Shown here: in pieces, positions 51,019-59,389 of the stretch
How the letters are laid out: each line of letters starts with the position of its first letter
How positions within the stretch are numbered: the first letter of the stretch is position 1
Assembly (NCBI GenBank): GCA_964642175.1
Contig: CAZXOK010000002.1
Span: 248,001-312,000 of the forward strand
From: JANQGG01 sp964642175
GTDB taxonomy: Bacteria > Bacteroidota > Chlorobiia > Chlorobiales > Chloroherpetonaceae
Reading direction: 5' to 3'
DNA length: 64,000 nt
The notes under the pieces: generated by a model
Told to the model about the DNA's origin: nothing
Seen by the model: only the letters and a program-made list of their open reading frames with translations
Database searches by the model: none
Translations under genes and position numbers: made by a program

Positions 51019-51648
51019 ATGGTTGCATCAATTCTTAATCAACAACAACAACAAAAACTTACACCTGAAGCTGTATTATCAGAACTAAAAGCAGGTAATG
51101 AGAGATTTGTAAGTAATAATTTAAATCAATGGGATTTTCCGAAACAACTCTCGGAATGTGTCTCCGGTCAATTTCCAAAAGCAGTTGTATTATCTTGTAT
51201 CGACAGCAGGGTTCCTGTTGAATACATCTTTGATCAGTCCATTGGCGATATATTTGTTGCCAGGGTGGCTGGTAATGTATTAAATGAGGATATTCTAGGT
51301 AGTATTGAATTTGCAACACAGGTATCCGGGGCAAAGTTGATCCTGGTTCTTGGGCATGAAAGTTGTGGTGCAGTGAAGTCGGCTATTGACAAAGTTAAAT
51401 TAGGACACATTACAGGGATTCTCGATAAAATTCAACCCGCTATTGAATCTTCAGAAAATTTTTCGGGTGAAAAGCTCAGCAGCAATCAAGAGTATGTTTC
51501 ACATGTGGCTATTAAGAATATCGAGTACACTATTTCACAGATCGCGTCTAAAAGCTCAATTATTAAAGAGTTAGAAGAGAATAATGCTGTTAAAATAGTT
51601 GGTGGTATGTACAGATTAAAAACCGGCGAGGTAACATTTTTGGATTAA
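51019..51648 (+). CDS. Beta-class carbonic anhydrase
   Basis: A 209-residue zinc enzyme that interconverts CO2 and bicarbonate. Zinc ligands are C60 (VVLSCIDSRV), H113 and C116 (GHESCGAV). The D62-R64 dyad of beta-class enzymes is present. A Gln-rich N-terminus (NQQQQQK) is short. No export signal is obvious, so it is likely cytoplasmic. It lies 1 kb after pscB in the same direction, where it could support carbon fixation, but that link is inferred from position only. Confidence 0.92.
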   Translation: MVASILNQQQQQKLTPEAVLSELKAGNERFVSNNLNQWDFPKQLSECVSGQFPKAVVLSCIDSRVPVEYIFDQSIGDIFVARVAGNVLNEDILGSIEFATQVSGAKLILVLGHESCGAVKSAIDKVKLGHITGILDKIQPAIESSENFSGEKLSSNQEYVSHVAIKNIEYTISQIASKSSIIKELEENNAVKIVGGMYRLKTGEVTFLD

Positions 51649-51654
51649 TGGTAA

Positions 51655-51688
51655 GATCCGCTTTGTTTAGCAAGCGGATCTTTTTTTT
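51655..51688. terminator. Terminator between carbonic anhydrase and EF-G-like genes
   Basis: The arms GATCCGCTT and AAGCGGATC are followed by eight T on the plus strand. The T tract ends 4 bases before the convergent EF-G-like stop. On the minus strand an A-rich stretch precedes it, but the following T tract is poor, so activity there is less certain. Confidence 0.8.
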
Positions 51689-51692
51689 ATAC

Positions 51693-53780
51693 TTAACTTT
51701 CTACTTTACTCTCTTTGGCCTCTTCGACAATTTTCTCCCTTATATCATAAGGCACTTCTTCGTAATGGCTATAAGCGTAACTGTATCTGGCACGGCCTTG
51801 TGTTAAACGGTTAAACGCATTATACAAGTTATGCAGCTCAGAAAATGGTAATAAGCAGTTCAATACCTGGAATCGTTTTTCGGTGTCCATACCCTGAATT
51901 TTACCTCTTCTGCTGGAAATTTCTCCAACCAAAGCCCCGGTGTATTGATCAGGTGTCAGAACTTTTAGTGTATAAATTGGTTCCAGCAATGTTGGACTGG
52001 CCTTCTCAAACGCAGATTTAAAGCCCATACTGGCTGCAATTTTAAACGCAAATTCTGAGCTATCTACCGGATGATGCGAGCCGTCATAGACAACGGCTTT
52101 TATATCTACTATTGGAAAGCCAGCAAGCACACCTTTTTCCAAAGTTTCTTCCACACCTTTTTGAATGGCAGGGATATAGCGCGTGGGTACAACACCACCA
52201 ACAACTTCAGAATTGAAATCATGTCCTTCACCGCGCTGCAGAGGCTCAATGCGCATCCAGACATCTCCATACTGTCCGCGGCCGCCAGACTGACGTTTAA
52301 ATTTACCTTGTGCTTTGGCAGTTTTATGTATGGTTTCTCTGTAAGGGATTTTAACCTGTGTTACTTCAACTTCAACACTAAACTTTTCGTTTAACCTTCG
52401 AATGATAGTTTCGATATGGGTTTCACCTAAACCGCAGAGGACGATCTGGTTAAATTCACTTTCATGCTTTATTAAGAAACTCGGATCTTCTTCATGCAGA
52501 TGGTACAATCCGGCTGATATCTTTTCTTCATCCCCCTGAGCCATAGGTTTAATGGCAATTTCAATAACCGGATCTGGAAAATCTATTGGTTTTATAATAT
52601 GTTTAACCCCTTTATCTGTAAGAGTGTCGTTCGTGTGGCTATCTTTTAGCTTTACAACAACTCCGATATCGCCTGCCAGGAGTTTCTCGACTGATTTCTT
52701 TTCATGTCCTAGCATGGTAAATACCTGGCCTAATTTTTCTACCTGACCGGTTTGTGCATCTACCAGTTCATGTCCGGATTCCACATGCCCTGAATAGACC
52801 CTGAAGTAGGAAATTTCACCAATATGTGGTTCCGAAACAGTTTTGAATATGAAAGCGGTTGTAGGTGCATCCGAATCAGGCTCTACCAAAACATCTTCTT
52901 TTGATGAAGAATCAATGGCGTGCTCAGGACCTCGTTCGATCGGATTTGGGAATATATTAACAAACACATTTAATAAACGGTCAACGCCAATTAAATGCAA
53001 CGGAGAGGTGCAGAATACCGGGTGAAGTGTTCGTGAAACCAAAGCGTGTTTTATACCAGATCTCAGATCATCTTCCGAGAGGGAACCTTGCTCAAAGTAC
53101 TTATCCATAAGTTCTTCATCGGTTTCCGCAACACTTTCAATCAATTCGTGATGGTACTGTTTAGCCCGATCGATATTCTTATCCGGAATATCGGATATTT
53201 TCATGGAGTTTGGTTTGTCGGGAGAAAAGTCGAACTGTTTCATTAACAGCACATCTATAAAGGTATGATGCCCAAGGCCCTCTTCCGTTGGGAACTGAAT
53301 AGGAATAACACCCAGGCCAAAATGCTCTTTAAGCTCTGCAAGCGATTTCTCGAAACTGGCCCGTTCTGCATCTAGTTTTGTAAGTACAAAAGCTGTTGGT
53401 TTATACATGGACTGTGTATAGTCCCATATTAAGTCTGTTCCGACTTCAACTCCCAGTGACGCATTTATGGCCATTAAAACCGTATCACTGACGCGTATGG
53501 CAGATTTCACATCACCGAAAAAGTCATTAAAACCCGGGGTATCAATAATATTTATTTTTTGATCTCGCCATATGCCGTGGATTAGCGAAGAGTTGACACT
53601 GTGTTTTTTGGAAATTTCATCTGGTGCATGATCCGAAAGAGTTGTGCCCTCTTCGACACTACCCATTCGTGAAATGGCACCCATAGTATAGGCCAGTGAT
53701 TCTGCCAGGATGGTTTTTCCGGATCCGGCATGTCCCGTGATTGCGATGTTACGAATGTTGGTTGGATGGAATGTTGTCAT
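51693..53780 (-). CDS. Elongation factor G-like GTPase
   Basis: A 695-residue translational GTPase of the EF-G-like type (EF-G2/FusA paralogue). The P-loop is GHAGSGKTILAESL, G3 is DTPGFNDFFGD, and the G4 motif is TKLD rather than NKxD. The C-terminal domains IV-V have GGRGQYGDVWMRIEPL and the EISSRRGKIQGMD segment. It lacks the neighbourhood of a canonical fusA (rpsL-rpsG-tuf). It may work in ribosome rescue or recycling rather than regular elongation. It is convergent with the carbonic anhydrase gene. Confidence 0.9.
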   Translation of the reverse strand: MTTFHPTNIRNIAITGHAGSGKTILAESLAYTMGAISRMGSVEEGTTLSDHAPDEISKKHSVNSSLIHGIWRDQKINIIDTPGFNDFFGDVKSAIRVSDTVLMAINASLGVEVGTDLIWDYTQSMYKPTAFVLTKLDAERASFEKSLAELKEHFGLGVIPIQFPTEEGLGHHTFIDVLLMKQFDFSPDKPNSMKISDIPDKNIDRAKQYHHELIESVAETDEELMDKYFEQGSLSEDDLRSGIKHALVSRTLHPVFCTSPLHLIGVDRLLNVFVNIFPNPIERGPEHAIDSSSKEDVLVEPDSDAPTTAFIFKTVSEPHIGEISYFRVYSGHVESGHELVDAQTGQVEKLGQVFTMLGHEKKSVEKLLAGDIGVVVKLKDSHTNDTLTDKGVKHIIKPIDFPDPVIEIAIKPMAQGDEEKISAGLYHLHEEDPSFLIKHESEFNQIVLCGLGETHIETIIRRLNEKFSVEVEVTQVKIPYRETIHKTAKAQGKFKRQSGGRGQYGDVWMRIEPLQRGEGHDFNSEVVGGVVPTRYIPAIQKGVEETLEKGVLAGFPIVDIKAVVYDGSHHPVDSSEFAFKIAASMGFKSAFEKASPTLLEPIYTLKVLTPDQYTGALVGEISSRRGKIQGMDTEKRFQVLNCLLPFSELHNLYNAFNRLTQGRARYSYAYSHYEEVPYDIREKIVEEAKESKVES

Positions 53781-53926
53781 AACTGATACCCGGTTTTTTT
53801 GAAGAATTACTAAATGGCTTTTTCGCTTGATAAAGCGGGTTTTTTAAGGTAAATAAAATTTCTGAAGTGCATAAATATTTTGTTTGATTTCAGCAGGCTT
53901 CTCAAGCAGTTATAAGTAGGTTTTAT

Positions 53927-54730
53927 ATGAAGATTATTTCAGCCAGCAGGCGAACTGATATACCTGCCTTTCATATGCCATGGTTTATAATGCAGATCGA
54001 TGCCGGTTATTGCGAGTACCCCAATCCCTTTAATCAAAAAATAGCCAGGGTATCTTTAAGGCCCGAAGATGTTCATAGCATTGTATTTTGGTCTAAAAAC
54101 TACACACCGTTTATACCTTTTGTTCAAACATTAAAAAATAAGGGGTATTGTTTTTGTGCGCATTATACAATAACCGGTCTGCCAAAACTGTTTGAGCCTC
54201 ATGTTCCGGAATTGACTGACTCCGTTAAGACCTTTCATTCACTGAGTCGGTTGCTTTCACCTGAGCAGGTTTTTTGGCGGTTCGATCCCATAATCTTAAA
54301 TCCTGATCTCAAAATGGAAGCAGTTCTGGATCGCCTTCAAAAAATTTCAGAATTATTGAACGGTGCCACCAGGCAATGTTATGTGAGTTTTGTTCAGCCT
54401 TATCGAAAAGTTGAACGGCGATTTAAAAAACAGGGAATTGAATGGCCGGATAACGATAATAGCATTCTGCGCCAGATGATCGGAGACATGGCAGATATTC
54501 TAAGCCAGCAGGGTATACAATTGAAAGTCTGCTCACAGGATCACTTAATTACCGACCAGCAAATGAAAGCTTGTTGTATTGATGGAGAATATCTGACAGA
54601 ATTGTTTCCTGGTAAACCCATGATCACCAAAAAGTCGCCATCCAGGAAACACTGCGGATGCTCAGAAAGCAAAGATGTAGGCACCTATGGCAGATGCAGG
54701 CATGGTTGCTTGTATTGTTATGCATCGTAA
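53927..54730 (+). CDS. DUF1848 family protein with C-terminal Cys cluster
   Basis: A 267-residue protein of the DUF1848 family. The N-terminal SASRRTDIPAFHMPWF, FWSKNYTPFIPFV and WRFDPII motifs are characteristic. The C-terminus holds a Cys-rich segment ending in CRHGCLYCYAS, a CxxxCxxC motif like that of radical-SAM [4Fe-4S] sites but at the opposite end of the chain. Other Cys lie nearby in HCGCSES. A metal-binding or Fe-S enzyme is likely, but the reaction is unknown. It stands alone, with a bidirectional terminator after it. Confidence 0.85.
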   Translation: MKIISASRRTDIPAFHMPWFIMQIDAGYCEYPNPFNQKIARVSLRPEDVHSIVFWSKNYTPFIPFVQTLKNKGYCFCAHYTITGLPKLFEPHVPELTDSVKTFHSLSRLLSPEQVFWRFDPIILNPDLKMEAVLDRLQKISELLNGATRQCYVSFVQPYRKVERRFKKQGIEWPDNDNSILRQMIGDMADILSQQGIQLKVCSQDHLITDQQMKACCIDGEYLTELFPGKPMITKKSPSRKHCGCSESKDVGTYGRCRHGCLYCYAS

Positions 54731-54734
54731 ATAA

Positions 54735-54756
54735 AAAAACCCCTTAAGGGGTTTTT
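54735..54756. terminator. Bidirectional terminator between DUF1848 and TPR genes
   Basis: The palindrome AAAAACCCC / GGGGTTTTT with TTAA loop lies 5 bases after the DUF1848 stop and 25 bases before the convergent TPR stop. It has T tracts on both strands. Confidence 0.85.
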
Positions 54757-54780
54757 CTATACCTGGTCTCCAGTTTGGAT

Positions 54781-55608
54781 TTAATTATAAATTGGATTTG
54801 AGAACTGTGAGGCTGTTAAAAAGTTCTTCAAAGGTGTTGAGAGGTAACTGTGATCAATTACGCACGATTCGTACCCCATATCATTTAAAACAAGCCGGCG
54901 TTCTTTTTGAATTGCTTGCCATAAGTTTGTTTCATTGTCGTGATCCATTAAAAATTGCACAAATAATTCGTTGATCACGCTCAGGGCATTTTCAGAATCT
55001 TTTAGTTTTCTAAGCAGCCTTACCCTGAAAAGGATCAGTTCAACAACATGGGTTGATGTTGGAAAGAGCTCCATAAAGAATTTAGCTGAATCGAAAGCTT
55101 CGTCCAGATCCGAAAGGGCATGCATGTATTTCTTCTGTTTTTCATAGATGATGGCACGGGAAAGCTTTGCCTGATAAACCACGATGGTCTCATGATTATC
55201 TTCATCTTTTCCATTGGCTATGGCTTGATTAAAATCGTTTAAAGCCTCTTTATCAAGGGATAATTCGGAATGGATTAAGCCACGTTTGAAATAGCCAATC
55301 GGGTTTTCTGGATTTTGTTGAATAAAAACAGAGTAATCACCCAAAGCCGACTTTAACTGCCCAAGTTTGTGATAGCTTTCACCGCGATATAATCGTACGA
55401 ATGATTCTGGCTGGAGAGAAAGAATTGTAGAAAAATCTTGTATAGCATTTCTGTAGAAGTCCAGACCAATAAATATTTTTGCGCGTTGTTCCAGAGCATC
55501 AATATTTTCGGGATTGAGTTTTAAGATTTCATTCGAGAGATTCAATGCCAGCTCATTCATCCCGTTTATATATAACCATTCAGCTTTTTCAATTAATTTA
55601 CTTGCCAT
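54781..55608 (-). CDS. TPR-repeat protein
   Basis: A protein of about 275 residues made mostly of tetratricopeptide repeats, without a signal peptide, and so likely cytoplasmic. Repeats include AEWLYINGMNELALNLSNEI, FYRNAIQDFSTILSLQPESF, QLKSALGDYSVFIQQNPENP and SLDKEALNDFNQAI. Function unknown. A GTG at 55653 would extend it by 15 residues (MLIKITINKILKNIY). The ATG at 55608 gives a cleaner N-terminus (MASKLIEKAEWLY) and is chosen, with moderate certainty. Confidence 0.78.
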   Translation of the reverse strand: MASKLIEKAEWLYINGMNELALNLSNEILKLNPENIDALEQRAKIFIGLDFYRNAIQDFSTILSLQPESFVRLYRGESYHKLGQLKSALGDYSVFIQQNPENPIGYFKRGLIHSELSLDKEALNDFNQAIANGKDEDNHETIVVYQAKLSRAIIYEKQKKYMHALSDLDEAFDSAKFFMELFPTSTHVVELILFRVRLLRKLKDSENALSVINELFVQFLMDHDNETNLWQAIQKERRLVLNDMGYESCVIDHSYLSTPLKNFLTASQFSNPIYN

Positions 55609-55829
55609 ATAAATGTTTTTCAGGATTTTGTTAATCGTTATCTTTATTAACACATAAGTTGGATAATGCTAATCCTTTATATCTGCCAAGAAGTTTAATC
55701 AATTTTTAGATTTATAAAAAAAGATTTTAATCATAACAAAGGGCTTTTATATATTCATTCCAACATGCCCTGTGTATGTAATCTTAATTTTTTGACAATT
55801 TCTTCTTTCCAATTAATACACAAAAAATC

Positions 55830-57143
55830 ATGCCAATAATCCAACGAATTTTTGCTCGACAAGTTCTTGATTCACGTGGTAATCCTACCGTTGAAGTTGA
55901 TGTTTTTACAGATAGCTCTTTTGGTCGCGCAGCAGTTCCAAGCGGTGCTTCAACCGGTGTTCACGAAGCGGTTGAACTTCGCGATGGTGATAAATCCATC
56001 TACCTGGGAAAAAGCGTTTTAAAAGCAGTTGATAACGTTAATACCACGATTAATGAGGCTTTATGTGGCATGATGGTTACCCAGCAAACAGAAATCGATA
56101 ATAAACTATTGGAAATGGATGGTACCCCTAATAAGTCCGTCTTAGGTGCAAATGCTATTCTGGGTGTGTCTTTAGCATGCGCTAAAGCCGGAGCCGATTA
56201 TACCGGACTGCCATTATATCGTTACATTGGCGGTACATCGGCTTGCCAGTTACCTGTTCCAATGATGAATGTGATCAATGGCGGTTCGCACGCCGATAAC
56301 AATGTGGATTTCCAGGAATTTATGATCATGCCCATCGGTTTTGAGTGTTTCAGCGATGCATTAAGATGTGGGGCTGAAGTGTTTCATGCTCTGAAAGCAC
56401 TTCTGAAATCCAAGGGTCTGAGCACAGCTGTGGGTGATGAAGGTGGATTTGCACCAAACCTGAAATCCAATGAAGAAGCTATTGAACTCTTAATTGAAGC
56501 GGTTGGCAAAGCCGGTTATAAAATTGGCCAGTCTACTGCCAGCGGTGGTTTGGGTGATGGCCATGTAATGATCGCCCTGGATCCGGCCAGTTCAGAATTT
56601 TATGATACCGAGAAAGGCAAATACATCTTTAAGAAATCATCCGGCCAGGAACTAAGCTCTGAAGAAATGGCCTCGTATTGGGAAGAGTGGACCAAGAAGT
56701 ATCCGATTATTTCTATCGAAGATGGCATGGCCGAAGATGATTGGACAGGATGGAAATCCTTGACCGATAAAATTGGCAACCGCGTTCAATTGGTTGGCGA
56801 CGATTTATTCGTAACCAATGCAAAACGCCTGGGTGAAGGAATAGAAAAAGGGGTGGGAAATTCCATTCTGGTAAAAGTCAACCAAATTGGATCTTTAACC
56901 GAAACCATGCAATCGGTGAATCTGGCCCATCGTAACGGTTATACCTCTGTGATCAGCCACAGAAGCGGTGAAACGGAAGATGTGACCATTGCCCAGATTG
57001 CAGTGGCAACAAACGCCGGCCAAATTAAAACCGGTAGTCTGTCCAGAACAGATCGTATTGCAAAATATAACGAGCTATTACGCATTGAAGAACAACTGGG
57101 AGATGAAGCCATTTATCCCGGGTTGAAAGCATTCAGGGTTTAA
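55830..57143 (+). CDS. eno: Enolase
   Basis: Enolase interconverts 2-phosphoglycerate and phosphoenolpyruvate in glycolysis and gluconeogenesis. The 437-residue protein has ARQVLDSRGNPTVEVDV, the SGASTGVHEAVELRDGD loop, VGDEGGFAPN, the metal ligands in ALDPASSEFY, ISIEDGMAEDDW and VGDDLFVTN, and the HRSGETED signature. It is a stand-alone gene with 221 bases upstream and a shared terminator with purD downstream. No Shine-Dalgarno is present. Confidence 0.97.
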   Translation: MPIIQRIFARQVLDSRGNPTVEVDVFTDSSFGRAAVPSGASTGVHEAVELRDGDKSIYLGKSVLKAVDNVNTTINEALCGMMVTQQTEIDNKLLEMDGTPNKSVLGANAILGVSLACAKAGADYTGLPLYRYIGGTSACQLPVPMMNVINGGSHADNNVDFQEFMIMPIGFECFSDALRCGAEVFHALKALLKSKGLSTAVGDEGGFAPNLKSNEEAIELLIEAVGKAGYKIGQSTASGGLGDGHVMIALDPASSEFYDTEKGKYIFKKSSGQELSSEEMASYWEEWTKKYPIISIEDGMAEDDWTGWKSLTDKIGNRVQLVGDDLFVTNAKRLGEGIEKGVGNSILVKVNQIGSLTETMQSVNLAHRNGYTSVISHRSGETEDVTIAQIAVATNAGQIKTGSLSRTDRIAKYNELLRIEEQLGDEAIYPGLKAFRV

Positions 57144-57158
57144 TGCTGTTGAAATCAT

Positions 57159-57187
57159 AAGCGGGCCTCCTGGCCCGCTTTTTTTTT
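57159..57187. terminator. Terminator between eno and purD
   Basis: The arms AAGCGGGCC and GGCCCGCTT pair around TCCT and are followed by a run of nine T on the plus strand. The T tract overlaps the purD stop codon at 57186-57188 on the minus strand. Confidence 0.88.
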
Positions 57188-58463
57188 ATAACGCCCTGTG
57201 GCCAATATCCCGTCTGAAATAAGCGCCCTCAAAATTAATCTCACCCACTCCTGCATACGCCTGGCTTAACGCATCTTTCAATGTATTACTCATGGATGTA
57301 ACCGACAGAACTCTTCCGCCGGAGGTGAGAAGATGATTATTTTTTTGAGCTGTACCGGCGTGAAAAACCATCACATCGGGCGTGCCGGCTGCTTTTTCCA
57401 GGCCGGTTATTTCCATGCCGGTCGGGTAACTTTCCGGGTAGCCTTCAGAGGCCATCACCACAGTTGCTGCAGATTTGACTGATAAGGCAATGTCCTCATC
57501 AGCTAAACGTCCATCAACAGTTGCCAGTATCAGATCCAGTAACGAGGTTTCGAGCAATGGAAGAACCACCTGGGCTTCGGGGTCGCCAAGCCGGGCATTA
57601 AATTCGACAACTTTTGGCTCACTTTTTTGGATCATTAATCCTATGTAAAGAAAACCTTTGTAAGGATTGCCTTCCCGGCGCATGCAGGTCAGGAGGGGAT
57701 CAATAATTTTTTTACAGACTTTATCCAATACTTCTTGGGTTACCACAGGGGCAGGGGCATAAGCACCCATGCCGCCGGTGTTCTTTCCGGTATCACCTTC
57801 GCCGATGCGTTTGTGATCCTGGGCTGTTGAAAGCAGTTTATAGCTTGTTCCATCGGTGATGGCAAAAATGCTGGCTTCCTCACCGATCATAAATTCCTCA
57901 ACAACCACTTCGTTTGCGGCATCACCATGTTTGCGTTTTTCAAACAGGTCGACCAGGGTCATTAGGGCTTCAGCTTTATTTTCAGCGATGGTAACACCCT
58001 TGCCACCTGCAAGACCACTGGCTTTTATAACCTGTGGGTATTGTTCCTGTTCATGAAAATAAGCAGAGGCCTCCGGGTGGGTTCTGAAAATCAAATAGGC
58101 CGCAGACGGAATATTGAGGTGTTTCATCAGGTTTTTGGCATACGATTTACTGGTCTCTAATCGTGCTGCTTCTTTGGAAGGGCCAAAGATCTTGATGCCT
58201 TCCTTCTCAAACGCATTTACAATACCTAACTCCAGGGGCTGTTCCGGGCCAACTACAACCAGGTCTATGTTCTCTTTTTTACTGAATGCGATTAACTCGT
58301 CGATATCTTTGGCCTTGATATCAACATTTTGGGTTTTAGCATCCATATCGGCAGTGCCGCCATTACCGGGTGCAACAAAGATCTGCGAGGCTTTTGGATC
58401 CTTAGAAATCGACCAGGCCAAAGCATGTTCTCTGGCACCATTTCCAATGATGAGTATTTTCAT
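57186..58463 (-). CDS. purD: Phosphoribosylamine--glycine ligase
   Basis: PurD performs the second step of purine synthesis, joining phosphoribosylamine and glycine with ATP. It is an ATP-grasp enzyme. The N-terminal KILIIGNGAREHALAW, VVVGPEQPLELG, KASGLAGGKGV, DHKRIGEGDTGKNTGGMGAY and EFNARLGDPEAQV segments are all canonical. An in-frame start at 58523 would add 20 residues, but ATG 58463 gives the family N-terminus (425 residues). It is convergent with eno. Confidence 0.96.
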   Translation of the reverse strand: MKILIIGNGAREHALAWSISKDPKASQIFVAPGNGGTADMDAKTQNVDIKAKDIDELIAFSKKENIDLVVVGPEQPLELGIVNAFEKEGIKIFGPSKEAARLETSKSYAKNLMKHLNIPSAAYLIFRTHPEASAYFHEQEQYPQVIKASGLAGGKGVTIAENKAEALMTLVDLFEKRKHGDAANEVVVEEFMIGEEASIFAITDGTSYKLLSTAQDHKRIGEGDTGKNTGGMGAYAPAPVVTQEVLDKVCKKIIDPLLTCMRREGNPYKGFLYIGLMIQKSEPKVVEFNARLGDPEAQVVLPLLETSLLDLILATVDGRLADEDIALSVKSAATVVMASEGYPESYPTGMEITGLEKAAGTPDVMVFHAGTAQKNNHLLTSGGRVLSVTSMSNTLKDALSQAYAGVGEINFEGAYFRRDIGHRAL

Positions 58464-58588
58464 GAATTGTATGTTTTCTCTTAAATGAGCTGTTTTTTTG
58501 TGGGATTTAGTATATGGTTTCATTGATAAATACGCAAAGATGGCCGCTTGAAAAAACCAAATATCAGAACTTGAAGAAAATTTAATTC

Positions 58589-59305
58589 TTATTTCTTTTT
58601 GGGCTTGGTTTGAGTATCCATATCAACAATTTGCGTCGAACCATACATTTTGAGCTTTGGTTTGGAGATCTGGCGCATTTTCTGGACAATGGTTTTAATG
58701 CGTTGGCTTTGTTCGATGCATTTTTCAATACTTGTAAGTGTTTTCTGAACACCTTTTTCATCCAGGGTATCGTTTTTCTCTAACCTCGATTTGGTGAGTT
58801 GCAAAAAGCCAATTAAGCCTGTGAGAGGATTATTAATTTCGTGGGCAATGGTTGTGCTCATTTGCGTAAATGCCTTGGTGCGCTCCTGATCAATAACCAG
58901 TTTTTGAAGTGAGCATACCCTGTAGGCAATATTAATGCGTGAAACCAGTTCCTGGTAATCGAATGGCTTGGTAATATAGTCATCAACACCATTCAGAAGG
59001 GCTGTCTCTTTTTTAAAGGTTTCGTTATAGGCGGTAAGAATGATGAAATATATATGAGACAGTTCAGCATTGGATTTCACAAATTTGCAAAAATCCAACC
59101 CGTCTTCATCAGGCATTTGCCAATCGCAAATAATAATGGATATCGGGGTGTTGTCCAGTATTTTTTTGGCTTGAGGTACAGATTCGGCAGTAAGGCAATT
59201 AAATCCTTGTGGTTTAAGCTGGGTGGCAACAATTTTGGTCATCTCGATCTGATCATCAACCACCAATACATTTTTTAAAGCTTCAGCAGAAAATTCCTTT
59301 GTCAT
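58589..59305 (-). CDS. Receiver protein with HisKA domain but no ATPase domain
   Basis: A 238-residue protein. A complete receiver domain (about 12-125) has acidic residues DD at 17-18, phospho-site D61, T91 and K113. It is followed by a HisKA dimerisation helix pair with H155 in TTIAHEINNPLTGLIGFLQ. The protein then ends, after about 60 residues, without N-, G1- or G2-boxes, so it cannot bind ATP by itself. It may act as a phosphotransfer intermediate or dimerisation partner. No kinase is adjacent. A lysine-rich tail closes it. Confidence 0.85.
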   Translation of the reverse strand: MTKEFSAEALKNVLVVDDQIEMTKIVATQLKPQGFNCLTAESVPQAKKILDNTPISIIICDWQMPDEDGLDFCKFVKSNAELSHIYFIILTAYNETFKKETALLNGVDDYITKPFDYQELVSRINIAYRVCSLQKLVIDQERTKAFTQMSTTIAHEINNPLTGLIGFLQLTKSRLEKNDTLDEKGVQKTLTSIEKCIEQSQRIKTIVQKMRQISKPKLKMYGSTQIVDMDTQTKPKKK

Positions 59306-59389
59306 ATCAGCTTTTATCCCTGAAAATCAGTTTATACATCTTACCCGTAATCGGAGAGAAAATTTAATCAATAACGGTCAAATAAAAAG

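Noticed and set aside
53815..53860. Small hairpin CGCTT/AAGCG with T-run between the EF-G-like and DUF1848 genes
   Set aside because: Only five base pairs, located upstream of both divergent starts rather than after a gene.
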